A program made the translations under genes and the position numbers. The notes below the pieces were generated by a model. It worked only from the letters and a program-made list of their open reading frames with translations, did no database searches and was not told the DNA's origin. A DNA stretch of 64,000 nucleotides from Streptomyces sp. NRRL B-1347 (GTDB lineage Bacteria; Actinomycetota; Actinomycetes; Streptomycetales; Streptomycetaceae): contig NZ_JOJM01000041.1 in the NCBI RefSeq assembly GCF_000720325.1, forward strand, positions 7,392 to 71,391. The letters are read 5' to 3'. This document shows, one piece after another, positions 1-8,651 of this stretch; the first letter of the stretch is position 1, and each line of letters begins with the position of its first letter.

Positions 1-356
1 GCATGCTGGAGATGGGCGACGACGTCGCGTACGCGCTCGGCGTGCCGGTCGAGCGCACCCGCATCGCCCTGATGGGCGCCGCCGTGCTGCTCACCGCGGC
101 CGCGACCGCCGCGGCCGGGCCCGTCAGCTTCGTCGCCCTGACCGCGCCGCAGCTCGCCCGCCGCCTCACCCGCTCGCCGGGGCCGAACCTGCTGCCGTCG
201 ATGTGCATGGGCGCCACCCTGCTGATCGTCGCCGACTGGGCGTCGCAGCGGGCGTTCGGCGCCGACCAGCTGCCCGTCGGCGTCGTCACGGGCGTCCTCG
301 GCGGCGTCTATCTGCTGTGGCTCCTCGCCACCGAGCGCAAGGCGGGGCGGATATGA
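1..356 (+). CDS. FecCD-type ferric-siderophore ABC transporter permease, C-terminal part
   Basis: Only the last ~118 residues are present; the gene begins before the window. The visible part has alternating hydrophobic segments with the motif ALGVPVERTRIALMGAAVLL and the conserved FecCD stretch AGPVSFVALTAPQLARRL. This is typical of the BtuC/FecCD permease family, which carries ferric siderophores or B12 across the membrane. It ends in a short basic tail (ATERKAGRI). The downstream ATPase gene follows closely and belongs to the same importer; the binding protein and any second permease would lie upstream. Assignment to the family is firm, the substrate is inferred. Confidence 0.9.
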   Translation, partial: MLEMGDDVAYALGVPVERTRIALMGAAVLLTAAATAAAGPVSFVALTAPQLARRLTRSPGPNLLPSMCMGATLLIVADWASQRAFGADQLPVGVVTGVLGGVYLLWLLATERKAGRI

Positions 357-457
357 GCCGCACCGCCCGCGGCGCCGCCGGGAAGGGCCGCAGCGCGCTC
401 GGCGGGGCGCGCACCACCCCCTCGTACGAAGAAGCACACGACCAGGAGCGTGCCCCT

Positions 458-1273
458 GTGAACCGGCTCATCGCCGACGACGTGACCCTCGGCTACGACC
501 AGCGCGTCATCGCGGAGAAGCTCTCCGTCGAGATACCCGACAACTCCTTCACGGTCATCGTCGGCCCGAACGCCTGCGGCAAGTCCACGCTCCTGCGCGC
601 TCTGTCGCGGATGCTCAAGCCGTCGGCCGGGCGGGTGCTCCTGGACGGCGACGTCATCCACTCGATGCCCGCCAAGAAGGTCGCGCGCACCCTCGGCCTG
701 CTCCCGCAGTCGTCGATCGCACCCGACGGGATCACCGTCGGCGACCTGGTGGCGCGCGGCCGCTACCCGCACCAGGGGCTGCTGCGGCAGTGGTCGCCCG
801 ACGACGAGCGGATCGTCCGCGAGTCGATGGAGTCCACCGGCGTCGCCGAACTCGCCGAGCGGTACGTCGACGAGCTCTCCGGCGGCCAGCGCCAGCGCGT
901 GTGGATCGCGATGGCGCTCGCCCAGCAGACGCCGCTCCTGCTGCTCGACGAGCCCACCACCTTCCTCGACATCCAGCACCAGATCGACGTACTCGACCTG
1001 TGCGCCGAACTCCACGAGGAGCGGGGCCGCACGCTCGTCGCCGTGCTGCACGACCTCAACCACGCCGCCCGGTACGCCACGCACCTCATCGCGCTGCGCG
1101 ACGGCAAGGTCATCGCGCAGGGCGCGCCGTCCGAGATCGTCACGGCGGAGCTGGTGGAGGAGACCTTCGGACTGCCCTGCCAGGTCATCGACGACCCCGA
1201 GACCGGGACGCCGCTGGTGGTGCCCGCGGCCCGGCGTGCGCGGAAGACCCCGGTGGCTACAGCAGCTTCCTGA
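458..1273 (+). CDS. Ferric-siderophore ABC transporter ATP-binding protein (FecE/FepC type)
   Basis: This 271-residue ABC ATPase energises siderophore uptake together with the upstream FecCD permease. It has Walker A GPNACGKSTLL, the Q-loop in LLPQSSIAPDGITV, the signature LSGGQRQRVWIA, Walker B PLLLLDEPTTFLD and the switch His in VLHDLNHA. The spacing and the DLVARGRYPHQGLL segment are characteristic of FecE-like ATPases. I chose the GTG at 458 because AGGAG lies at 444-448, about 9 nt upstream; an in-frame ATG at 353, overlapping the permease stop, would add 35 residues of low-complexity sequence. The 3' end overlaps the convergent SCP2 gene by 17 nt. Confidence 0.93.
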   Translation: MNRLIADDVTLGYDQRVIAEKLSVEIPDNSFTVIVGPNACGKSTLLRALSRMLKPSAGRVLLDGDVIHSMPAKKVARTLGLLPQSSIAPDGITVGDLVARGRYPHQGLLRQWSPDDERIVRESMESTGVAELAERYVDELSGGQRQRVWIAMALAQQTPLLLLDEPTTFLDIQHQIDVLDLCAELHEERGRTLVAVLHDLNHAARYATHLIALRDGKVIAQGAPSEIVTAELVEETFGLPCQVIDDPETGTPLVVPAARRARKTPVATAAS

Positions 1274-1604
1274 GGCGCAGCAGGTCGCGGAAGCCCGCCT
1301 CCAGGCGGACCCGGCCCGAGGCCCAGGCCTTGGCGAAGTCGAGGCGGCCCGACACCAGGGCCACCAGGTCGTCGCCCGTCATGGCGAGCCTGACCTGGGC
1401 CCGCTCGCGCGGCGGGCCCGGGTGCTGGCCCGACACCTCGATCCGGCCGTTCTCCAGACGGCCGGTGAAGGTGACGTCCAGGTCCTTGATGTGGCAGCTC
1501 AGGGAGCGGTCGAGCGCCGCCGCACCGCGAACGTCGCCGTCGGCGGCCGCCAGGGTCGCCGAAAGCCCGTCCAGTGCGCTACGGCACTCCGCCATGGTCG
1601 CCAT
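1257..1604 (-). CDS. SCP2 sterol-binding domain protein
   Basis: A 115-residue protein with the sterol carrier protein 2 fold: LDRSLSCHIKDLDVTFTGRL, then RAQVRLAMTGDDLVALVSGR, then FAKAWASGRVRLEA. SCP2 domains bind lipids or acyl-CoA; stand-alone actinobacterial copies have no defined substrate. The start (ATG at 1604, MATMAECR) is the first Met before the conserved region; ATG at 1595 is an alternative. It is divergent from the 1647 gene and converges on the siderophore ATPase with a 17-nt overlap. The family call is fairly firm, the cellular role unknown. Confidence 0.82.
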   Translation of the reverse strand: MATMAECRSALDGLSATLAAADGDVRGAAALDRSLSCHIKDLDVTFTGRLENGRIEVSGQHPGPPRERAQVRLAMTGDDLVALVSGRLDFAKAWASGRVRLEAGFRDLLRLRKLL

Positions 1605-1634
1605 CGTGATCGACGGTACCGCAGGGCTTCGATG

Positions 1635-1640
1635 TAGCGT
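1635..1640 (+). promoter_or_regulatory. Candidate -10 element of a leaderless gene
   Basis: TAGCGT sits 6 nt before the ATG at 1647, the spacing expected if transcription begins at or next to the start codon. No clear -35 and no Shine-Dalgarno sequence are visible. This is inference from spacing only. Confidence 0.35.
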
Positions 1641-1646
1641 CGTGTC

Positions 1647-1979
1647 ATGAGCGACTCGACGCCGGGCCCCGAGCCCGAGGTCACGGAGGCGGACGTGCGT
1701 GTTCCGCAGCTGTCCGACGCGGCGGGGGAGGCCCTCGCCGAGCCCGTCGACCCGGCCGCGCCCGCCCCCCTCGGCGTGCCCCGCACCGCCACCGGCGACG
1801 CCGGCGTGGACGCCGGGCTCGACCGGCTCGGCGACGCCGACCACCTCGCCACGGACGGCCACATCGAGGTGTACGAGGATGTGCACCGGGGCCTGCGCGA
1901 CGCGTTGACCGCGCTGGACGCACACCCCGGGCCCCCGGCCCCCTCAGGGGCCCCGACCCCGAACGACAACAGGAGCTGA
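1647..1979 (+). CDS. Small acidic conserved hypothetical protein upstream of tlyA
   Basis: A 110-residue acidic, Ala/Pro-rich protein that I cannot assign to a function. The N-terminal half looks disordered (EPEVTEADVRVPQL). A more ordered central part, GLDRLGDADHLATDGHIEVY and DVHRGLRDALTALD, may form a helical segment. It stops 7 nt before tlyA, so it is probably co-transcribed with tlyA and nadK. No Shine-Dalgarno is visible, and a TAGCGT hexamer 6 nt upstream suggests leaderless translation. Its position immediately before tlyA matches what I recall from other Streptomyces genomes. Confidence 0.75.
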   Translation: MSDSTPGPEPEVTEADVRVPQLSDAAGEALAEPVDPAAPAPLGVPRTATGDAGVDAGLDRLGDADHLATDGHIEVYEDVHRGLRDALTALDAHPGPPAPSGAPTPNDNRS

Positions 1980-1986
1980 ACCGAAC

Positions 1987-2802
1987 GTGGCAGGAGTGGC
2001 ACGCCGCCGCCTCGACGCCGAGCTGGTGCGCCGGAAGCTCGCGCGCTCGCGCGAGCACGCCAGCCAGCTGATCGCCGCAGGTCGCGTGACCGTCGGCAAG
2101 ACCGTGGCGACCAAGCCCGCGACCCAGGTGGAGACGGCGGCCGCGATCGTCGTCGCCCAGGACGACGGCGACCCCGACTACGTCTCGCGCGGCGGCCACA
2201 AGCTCGCGGGCGCCCTGAAGGCCTTCGTCCCCGAAGGCCTCGTCGTGGAGGGCCGGCGCGCGCTCGACGCGGGCGCCTCCACCGGCGGCTTCACCGATGT
2301 GCTGCTGCGCTCCGGCGCCGGGCACGTCGTCGCCGTCGACGTCGGCTACGGCCAGCTCGCCTGGTCCCTGCAGAGTGACGACCGGGTCACCGTCAAGGAC
2401 CGTACGAACGTACGCGAGTTGACGCTCGACCTCATCGACGGCGTCCCCGTCGACCTGGTGGTCGGCGACCTCTCCTTCATTCCGCTGGGGCTCGTGCTGC
2501 CCGCCCTGGTGCGCTGCGCGGCCCCGGACGCGGACCTCGTCCTCATGGTCAAGCCGCAGTTCGAGGTCGGCAAGGAACGGCTCGGCAGCGGTGGCGTGGT
2601 CCGCTCGCCCGAGCTGCGGGCCGAGATGGTGCGCACCGTGGCACGGCAGGCCCAGGAGCTCGGCCTCGGTGTCCGCGGGGTCACCGCGAGCCCGCTGCCC
2701 GGACCTTCCGGGAACGTCGAGTACTTTCTGTGGCTGCGCGCCGGGGCGCCGGAACTCGACCCGGCGGACGTCGACCGTGCCGTGGCGGAGGGGCCCCGTT
2801 GA
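1987..2802 (+). CDS. tlyA: TlyA family rRNA (cytidine-2'-O)-methyltransferase
   Basis: A 271-residue protein with an N-terminal S4 RNA-binding domain (about 6-65: RRRLDAELVRRKLARSREHA...LIAAGRVTVG) followed by an FtsJ-like SAM-dependent methyltransferase. The SAM motif is LDAGASTGGFTDVLL and the motif IV region is VGDLSFIPLGLVLP. TlyA enzymes 2'-O-methylate rRNA cytidines and are required for capreomycin sensitivity where studied. The GTG at 1987 gives the usual family length. The stop overlaps the TTG start of nadK (TTGA), indicating translational coupling. Confidence 0.93.
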   Translation: MAGVARRRLDAELVRRKLARSREHASQLIAAGRVTVGKTVATKPATQVETAAAIVVAQDDGDPDYVSRGGHKLAGALKAFVPEGLVVEGRRALDAGASTGGFTDVLLRSGAGHVVAVDVGYGQLAWSLQSDDRVTVKDRTNVRELTLDLIDGVPVDLVVGDLSFIPLGLVLPALVRCAAPDADLVLMVKPQFEVGKERLGSGGVVRSPELRAEMVRTVARQAQELGLGVRGVTASPLPGPSGNVEYFLWLRAGAPELDPADVDRAVAEGPR

Positions 2803-3704
2803 GTCAGAGCCGAGCTCGTACTGTTTTTCTCCTTGCGCACACCGGCCGCCCCGCGGCCATCCGGAGCGCCGAACTCGTCGTGCAGGGGCTGCTGCGCAGC
2901 GGCCTCGGCGTGCGCGTCCTGGAGGCGGAGGCCGCCGACCTGCCGCTGCCGGACTCGGTGCAGCTCGTCAAGGAGGCGACACCCGCCTGCCTCGACGGGT
3001 GCGAGCTGCTCATCGTCCTCGGCGGTGACGGGACGCTGCTGCGCGGCGCCGAGTTCGCCCGCGCCTCCGGCGTGCCGATGCTGGGCGTGAACCTCGGCCG
3101 CGTCGGCTTCCTCGCCGAGGCCGAGCGCGACGACCTGGACAAGGTCGTCGACCGCGTCGTCACCAAGGCGTACGAGGTGGAGGAGCGCATGACCGTCGAC
3201 GTCGTCGTGCACAGCAACGGCGATGTCGTGCACCGCGACTGGGCCCTGAACGAGGCCGCCGTGCAGAAGATGTCGGCCGAGCGGATGCTCGAGGTCGTCC
3301 TGGAGATCGACGGACGGCCCGTCACTGGCTTCGGCTGCGACGGCATCGTGTGCGCGACGCCGACCGGCTCGACGGCGTACGCCTTCTCGGCGGGCGGGCC
3401 CGTGGTGTGGCCCGAGGTGGAGGCGCTGCTCATGGTGCCGATCAGCGCCCACGCCCTGTTCGCCAAGCCCCTGGTGACCTCGCCGGACTCGGTCCTCGCG
3501 GTCGAGGTGCAGCCGCACACGCCGCACGGGGTGCTGTGGTGCGACGGGCGGCGGACCGTGGAACTGCCCGCTGGGGCACGGGTGGAGGTCCGCAGGGGGG
3601 CGGTGCCCGTGCGGCTCGCTCGGCTCCACCACGCGTCGTTCACCGATCGGCTGGTGGCCAAGTTCGCCCTGCCGGTGTCCGGGTGGCGGGGGGCGCCGCA
3701 CTGA
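2799..3704 (+). CDS. nadK: NAD kinase
   Basis: A 301-residue NAD+ kinase that makes NADP+ from NAD+ and ATP or polyphosphate. It contains the GGDGT motif (LIVLGGDGTLLRGAEFAR) and the second signature DGIVCATPTGSTAYAFSAGG, followed by the conserved C-terminal beta domain (ISAHALFAKPLVTSPDSV). I chose the TTG at 2799, which overlaps the tlyA stop, because the conserved N terminus (SQSRARTVFLLAHTGRP) begins immediately after it; longer in-frame starts would lie within tlyA. It is cotranscribed with tlyA and ends about 100 bp before the convergent FtsX-type permease. Confidence 0.93.
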   Translation: MSQSRARTVFLLAHTGRPAAIRSAELVVQGLLRSGLGVRVLEAEAADLPLPDSVQLVKEATPACLDGCELLIVLGGDGTLLRGAEFARASGVPMLGVNLGRVGFLAEAERDDLDKVVDRVVTKAYEVEERMTVDVVVHSNGDVVHRDWALNEAAVQKMSAERMLEVVLEIDGRPVTGFGCDGIVCATPTGSTAYAFSAGGPVVWPEVEALLMVPISAHALFAKPLVTSPDSVLAVEVQPHTPHGVLWCDGRRTVELPAGARVEVRRGAVPVRLARLHHASFTDRLVAKFALPVSGWRGAPH

Positions 3705-3740
3705 CGCTGCCGCTGGGGCTGCGGGGGTGGCGCGTGGGTC

Positions 3741-3792
3741 GCCTGCGGGTTCGTCGTGGCTGGGCGCGCAGTTCCCCGCGCCCCTGAGGGGC
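3741..3792 (+). repeat. Streptomyces-type interspersed intergenic repeat (copy 1)
   Basis: The core TTCGTCGTGGCTGGGCGCGC (3750-3769) is followed by a GC-rich GTTCCCCGCGCCCCTGAGGGGC tract that can fold. A 19/20 match to the core lies at 62357-62376. From memory, this sequence family recurs between genes across Streptomyces genomes. Here it sits between convergent genes and may help terminate transcription. Confidence 0.6.
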
Positions 3793-3811
3793 CGCTCGGT
3801 GTGCCCGCGGA

Positions 3812-5164
3812 TCAGGTGCCGCTCACCACCGCTATCGCGCGGCGGCGCAGCACCGATGCGACCGGCAGGCCGGTGGCGCCCAGCGTCAAGAGCAGCGTGC
3901 CCGCCGCGATGCCCGCCACGACCGGGCCCGGCAGATACGGCACGGCCGAGCCGAACGCCGTGCTGAGCATCGGCGCGAGGGTCGCGAGGGCTATGACGCC
4001 GCCGACGAGCAGCGCCGTCCCGGCCACGACCACGGCCTCCCACGCCGCCATCGCCCGCACCTGGCGGCGCTGGGAGCCGACCACGCGCAGCAGGGCCAGG
4101 TCGCGGCGGCGCTCGAAGGAGATCATGGCCAGCGTGTTGGCCGAGGCGATGGCGGCGAAGCCCGCGTACAGCGCCGTGCCCATGTAGTCCAGCCAGACCT
4201 CGCCCGTGCTGCCTGCCGAGCCGGTGTGGTGCTCGGCGGTCGTACGCATCGCGATCTTGGTGACGCCGAAGCCGACGACGAGCAGCAGGGGCACCACCGC
4301 GGCCGAGAAGCGCCGGGGCTGGGAGCGGACGTTGGCCATCGCAAGCCGGGCCGAGGCGCCGCCGAAGCGGCCGACCGCCGCCGACACCAGCCAGGCGGCG
4401 GGCCCGATGAGCCGCGGACCGAGCAGCCCCGCGCCCGCGCAGAACAGGATCAGGACCAGGAACGCGCCCTCGCCCGCCTCGGCCGGGTCCTGCCGCGAGA
4501 GCAGCACCGAGAGGGCCACGGCACCGGCCACCGCGAGCAGCCCGAGCGGGGCCCGCAGCCAGCCGAGGCCGCGTCTCCCCGCCGTGGCCTCGTCCAGCGC
4601 GCGGGCGGGGCGGAGCAGCGAGAACCGCAGCGCGGACAGCACGGCGGCGAGCGCGGAGGTGACCACCGCGACGCCCACGCACACCGGCAGCGCCAGCCAA
4701 CTGAACCGGAAGGACACCCCGGCCGGGACAAGGCCGTGCTCCACCATCCCCGTGAACCACACCCGGCCCAGCACGCCGCCGAGGGCGAAGCCTGCGAGGG
4801 CCGCCGGTATGGAGGCCGCCAGGGCCTGCCGGGCCACCGCGCGGCGGACCTGCCGGGGCCTGGCGCCGATGGAGCGCACCAGGGCCAGCTCGCGGTGCTG
4901 CTGGACGACGGCCGTGCCCATCGTCGAGGCCACCACGAATATCGACATGTAGATGGAGCCGATCAGGAGCACCGTGGCGATGTCGCCCACGCCGCTCTGC
5001 GTGAGGCGGTGGCGGGCTCCGGCGGGGAGCCCGTCCGTGCTGGTGCTGCGGAGCACCATCGTCGAAGCGCTCACCACCGTCGCGGCGAACAGCGCCGCCA
5101 CGGCCGTGCCGATGAAAGCGGGGCGGTGCGCCCGCAGCGCCGCCCGTGCCAGTCCCGTACTCAT
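3812..5164 (-). CDS. FtsX-like ABC transporter permease
   Basis: A ~450-residue integral membrane protein with two FtsX/MacB-type permease modules. An N-terminal TM helix (AFIGTAVAALFAATVV) precedes an extracytoplasmic loop. The first core has VLLIGSIYMSIFVVAS with ELALVRSIGARPRQVRRAV; the second has MISFERRRDLALLRVVGSQRRQVRAM and two further helices. These RxxELALxRxxGA boxes are the coupling segments that contact an ATPase. Such permeases act in lipoprotein or peptide export or signalling rather than import. No ATPase gene adjoins it. The start is uncertain: ATG at 5164 is preferred, ATG at 5173 is possible, and neither has a convincing Shine-Dalgarno. Confidence 0.85.
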   Translation of the reverse strand: MSTGLARAALRAHRPAFIGTAVAALFAATVVSASTMVLRSTSTDGLPAGARHRLTQSGVGDIATVLLIGSIYMSIFVVASTMGTAVVQQHRELALVRSIGARPRQVRRAVARQALAASIPAALAGFALGGVLGRVWFTGMVEHGLVPAGVSFRFSWLALPVCVGVAVVTSALAAVLSALRFSLLRPARALDEATAGRRGLGWLRAPLGLLAVAGAVALSVLLSRQDPAEAGEGAFLVLILFCAGAGLLGPRLIGPAAWLVSAAVGRFGGASARLAMANVRSQPRRFSAAVVPLLLVVGFGVTKIAMRTTAEHHTGSAGSTGEVWLDYMGTALYAGFAAIASANTLAMISFERRRDLALLRVVGSQRRQVRAMAAWEAVVVAGTALLVGGVIALATLAPMLSTAFGSAVPYLPGPVVAGIAAGTLLLTLGATGLPVASVLRRRAIAVVSGT

Positions 5165-5346
5165 ACAGATCATGGTGGGGTGCCAGGGCCACCGCCCACC
5201 ATGAAGATCGCCTCAGGATTTCCCGGGGGATAACCCCACTCCCGTGGGTGACAGGTGGCTCTGACGCGGCACGCCTTACCTGCGCCTTCACAGAACAGCT
5301 ACGCGATGACACCGGGGCACGTCGCACACCGCCGCCCTGACCTCGT

Positions 5347-7089
5347 ATGGTCTTGTCCGTGTTGGAGGAGATGCGGATACGGTCGCTCGGAGTCATCGAC
5401 GACGCCGTGGTCGAGCTGTCGCCCGGCTTCACCGCCGTGACCGGCGAGACCGGAGCGGGCAAGACGATGGTCGTCACGAGCCTCGGGCTGCTGCTCGGCG
5501 GGCGCGCCGACCCCGCGCTGGTGCGGATCGGCGCCAAGTCGGCGGTCGTCGAGGGGCGCGTCGCCGTGCCCGCGGGCGCCGCCGCGGCCCTGCGCGCCGA
5601 GGAGGCGGGGGCCGAGCTCGACGACGGCGCCCTCCTCATCAGCCGCACCGTCTCCGCCGAAGGCCGCTCCCGGGCGCACCTCGGCGGCCGCTCCGTCCCC
5701 GTCGGCGTGCTGTCCGAGCTCGCCGACGACCTCGTCGCCGTCCACGGCCAGAGCGACCAGCAGGGCCTGCTCAAGCCCGCCCGGCAGCGCGGCGCCCTGG
5801 ACCGGTACGCGGGCGACGCCGTCTCCGGGCCGCTGGACAAGTACACGGCGGCCTACCGGCGGCTGCGGGCCGTCAGCGCGGAGCTGGACGAGATCACCAC
5901 GCGCGCGCGGGAACGCGCCCAGGAAGCCGACATGCTCCGCTTCGGCCTCGACGAGGTCGCCGCGGTGGAACCGCGCACCGGCGAGGACGTCGAACTGGCC
6001 GCCGAGGCCGAGCGGCTCGGTCACGCCGAGGCGCTCGCCTCCGCCGCCACGGCCGCGCACGCGGCGCTCGCGGGCAACCCCGAGGACCCGGAGGGCGTCG
6101 ACGCCTCCACGCTCGTCGCGGGCGCGCACCGGGCCCTGGAGACCGTGCGGTCCCACGACCCCGCCCTGGCCGCCCTCGCCGAGCGCATCGGCGAGATCGG
6201 CATCCTGCTCGCCGACGTGGCGGGCGAACTCGCCGGGTACGCCGACGACCTCGACGCCGATCCGCTGCGGCTCGCCGCCGTCGAGGAGCGGCGTGCGGCG
6301 CTCACCCAGCTGACGCGCAAGTACGGCGAGGACGTCGGCGCCGTGCTCGCCTGGGCGGAGGCAGGGGCGGCGCGTCTCGCCGAGCTGGAGGGCGACGACG
6401 ACCGGCTCGGCGACCTCACCGCGGAGCGGGACGCGCTGCGGGGCGAACTCGCCGGGCTCGCGCGCGAGCTGACCGAGGCGCGCGTCGAGACCGCCGCACG
6501 GTTCGCGGCCGCCGTCACCGAGGAGCTGGCCTCGCTCGCGATGCCGCACGCGCGCGTGACGATCGACGTACGGCAGACCGATGACCCCGAGGGCGTCGAG
6601 TTCGACGGGCGTACCGTCGCCTACGGGCCCTCCGGTGTCGACGAGGTCGAGTTGCTGCTCGCGCCGCACCCCGGGGCGCCGCCCCGGCCCATCGCCAAGG
6701 GCGCGTCCGGCGGCGAGCTGTCGCGCGTCATGCTCGCCGTGGAGGTCGTCTTCGCCGGGACGGACCCCGTGCCGACGTACCTCTTCGACGAGGTCGACGC
6801 GGGCGTCGGCGGCAAGGCGGCCGTCGAGATCGGGCGGCGCCTCGCGAAGCTCGCGAAGTCCGCGCAGGTGGTGGTGGTCACCCACCTTCCGCAGGTGGCG
6901 GCGTTCGCGGACCGGCAGCTGCTGGTGGAGAAGACGCACGACGGGACCGTGACGCGGTCCGGCGTGCAGGTCCTCGAAGGCGAGGACCGGGTGCGGGAGC
7001 TGTCGCGGATGCTGGCCGGGCAGGAGGACTCCGAGACCGCGCGGGCCCACGCGGAGGAGCTCCTCGCGGCGGCCCGGGCGGACGGCTGA
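5347..7089 (+). CDS. recN: DNA repair protein RecN
   Basis: A ~580-residue SMC-like ATPase of double-strand break repair. The N-terminal head has Walker A AVTGETGAGKTMVVTSL. A central Ala/Glu/Arg-rich coiled coil spans roughly residues 150-380. The C-terminal head has the ABC signature KGASGGELSRVMLAVEVVF and Walker B PTYLFDEVDAGVGGKAAVEI. The start is ambiguous: ATG at 5347, GTG at 5359 (VLEEMRIRSL) or ATG at 5371. The conserved sequence begins around LEEMRIRSLG, so the true start may be 5359. No good Shine-Dalgarno precedes any of them. Confidence 0.93.
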   Translation: MVLSVLEEMRIRSLGVIDDAVVELSPGFTAVTGETGAGKTMVVTSLGLLLGGRADPALVRIGAKSAVVEGRVAVPAGAAAALRAEEAGAELDDGALLISRTVSAEGRSRAHLGGRSVPVGVLSELADDLVAVHGQSDQQGLLKPARQRGALDRYAGDAVSGPLDKYTAAYRRLRAVSAELDEITTRARERAQEADMLRFGLDEVAAVEPRTGEDVELAAEAERLGHAEALASAATAAHAALAGNPEDPEGVDASTLVAGAHRALETVRSHDPALAALAERIGEIGILLADVAGELAGYADDLDADPLRLAAVEERRAALTQLTRKYGEDVGAVLAWAEAGAARLAELEGDDDRLGDLTAERDALRGELAGLARELTEARVETAARFAAAVTEELASLAMPHARVTIDVRQTDDPEGVEFDGRTVAYGPSGVDEVELLLAPHPGAPPRPIAKGASGGELSRVMLAVEVVFAGTDPVPTYLFDEVDAGVGGKAAVEIGRRLAKLAKSAQVVVVTHLPQVAAFADRQLLVEKTHDGTVTRSGVQVLEGEDRVRELSRMLAGQEDSETARAHAEELLAAARADG

Positions 7090-7465
7090 CTCCTCGTCCG
7101 GGCACCCCACCGCATCCGCACGCGGGTGCGCCGGGCCCCTTCCAACACGCCCGTCGAGCACCGCGAACCCGTCAGAGGCTTCCTGTCGAGGGGGCGGTGT
7201 TGCGAAGATGCGGGGGCCGACGGGGAGGGGGCGTGTGGTGGGTGGATGCCGGGGCCGGGCTGAGCGTGTGCTCATCCGTGAGAGTGATCCCTTACGCGGA
7301 GTTGTCCTGCCCTACCCGGAAGGGGGCCTTTCGGCTGTGCCGGAACGGCCGTACGGACTGGCATCCTTGGCGCGGTGACGGGCGGCGACCGACCGCCCGG
7401 ACCGCCGGCGCCCACCCGTTCCGTCGGCGCGCCGCCCGCCGACCCGACCCAGGAGTCCCGGCCAC
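7090..7465 (+). other. Intergenic region recN to glycosyltransferase
   Basis: A 376-bp gap. The sequence is GC-rich, and the reading frames across it lack family features or typical codon bias. It presumably carries the glycosyltransferase promoter, but I see no convincing -35/-10 pair. AGGAG at 7451-7455 is the ribosome binding site of the next gene. Confidence 0.4.
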
Positions 7466-8605
7466 GTGAGCCACGTGAGCACCCCCGTACCGCAGGGCCA
7501 GACGCCGCTGCACACCGTGCAAGTCCTGGGCGGCGGCAGCGCGGGAAGCAGCGCGCACGTCCGGTCGCTCGCCACCGGCCTCGCCGCGCGGGGCGTGCGC
7601 GTCACTGTGTGCGCCCCCGCAGAGGCCGACGAGGTCTACGACTTCGCGGGCACCGGCGCCCAGCACGTCGCGGTGCCGCGCCGCAGCGACCCCTCGTCCG
7701 TGGCCGCGCTCAGGGCGGCCTGCGCGGACGCCGACCTCGTGCACGCGCACGGCCTGCACGCCGGACTCCGCGCCGCCATCGCCCTGACCGGCCGCCGTGT
7801 CCCGCTCGTCGTCACCTGGCACACCCGTGCCCACGCGTCCGGCGCCCGCGCCCAGGTCCTGCGGCTCCTTGAGCGGCGTGTCGCCAGGGCCGCGGCCGTG
7901 GTCCTCGGGACCTCGTCGGACCTGGTCGACCGCGCCCGCAGTCGGGGCGCGCGGGACGCCCGGCTCGCGCCGGTGGCGCTTCCCGCGCCCCGCGGCGCGC
8001 AGGCCCCGGAGCAGGAGCCCGAGCTGCCCCGGCACAAGCTCCGCGCCGAGCTGGGGGCCGTGGGCCGGCCGCTGCTGCTCGCCGTCGGCGCCCTGGAGGC
8101 GCACCGCGGCCACGACGTGCTCCTGGACGCCGCGCGGGTCTGGAGCGGGCTCGATCCGGTGCCGCTGCTCGTCGTCGCGGGGGAGGGCGCGCAGCGGTCC
8201 GCGCTCCAGGACCGCATCGACGCCGAGGAGCTGCCCGCGCGCCTCATCGGGCGGCGTGACGACGTGCCCGAACTGCTCGCGGCGGCCGACCTCGCGCTGC
8301 TGTCGAGCAGTTGGGAGTCGCGCTCGCTGCTCGCCCAGGAGGCCCTCCACGCGCGCGTGCCGCTCGTGGCGACCGCCGTGGGCGGCATCCCCGAACTCGT
8401 CGGCGACGCCGCCGAACTCGTCCCGTACGGCGACGCCCAGGCCCTCGCCGACGCCGTCGTACGGCTGCTCACCGATGACGTGCGCCGTCAGGAGCTGCGG
8501 GACCGGGGCGCGGCGCAGGCGGCCTCCTGGCCCACCGAGGACGAGACGGTGACGCAGGTCCTCAGCGTCTACGACGAGCTGACGCAGCCCCTCGCCTCGT
8601 ACTGA
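7466..8605 (+). CDS. GT4 family glycosyltransferase
   Basis: A 379-residue retaining GT-B glycosyltransferase. The N-terminal Rossmann half begins TVQVLGGGSAGSSAHVRSLA, a Gly-rich loop that contacts the nucleotide sugar. The C-terminal half has RPLLLAVGALEAHRGHDVLL and the GT4 E-x7-E region SSWESRSLLAQEALHARVPL, followed by GGIPELVGDAAELV. Catalytic family assignment is good; donor and acceptor are unknown. GTG at 7466 is chosen, with AGGAG 10 nt upstream; a second GTG at 7475 is possible. It lies alone between recN and a convergent PucR regulator. Confidence 0.87.
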   Translation: MSHVSTPVPQGQTPLHTVQVLGGGSAGSSAHVRSLATGLAARGVRVTVCAPAEADEVYDFAGTGAQHVAVPRRSDPSSVAALRAACADADLVHAHGLHAGLRAAIALTGRRVPLVVTWHTRAHASGARAQVLRLLERRVARAAAVVLGTSSDLVDRARSRGARDARLAPVALPAPRGAQAPEQEPELPRHKLRAELGAVGRPLLLAVGALEAHRGHDVLLDAARVWSGLDPVPLLVVAGEGAQRSALQDRIDAEELPARLIGRRDDVPELLAAADLALLSSSWESRSLLAQEALHARVPLVATAVGGIPELVGDAAELVPYGDAQALADAVVRLLTDDVRRQELRDRGAAQAASWPTEDETVTQVLSVYDELTQPLASY

Positions 8606-8651
8606 GGCCCGCCGCCCGCCCTGCCGCTCGCTCCGTCGCCCCAGGCGTCCG

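Noticed and set aside
353..457. 35-residue N-terminal extension of the siderophore ATPase from ATG 353
   Set aside because: The extension is low-complexity and basic, whereas GTG 458 has a well-placed AGGAG and begins right at the conserved domain.
2346..5846. Very long minus-strand open frame (1166 codons) across tlyA, nadK and recN
   Set aside because: High-GC antisense shadow. It lacks family motifs, while the plus-strand genes carry full conserved signatures in the same DNA. The same reasoning removes the other long antisense frames (for example 12529-15180, 15265-17358 and 29581-32382).
7197..7469. 90-codon open frame before the glycosyltransferase
   Set aside because: No conserved features, atypical codon use, and it runs into the real start region of the next gene.
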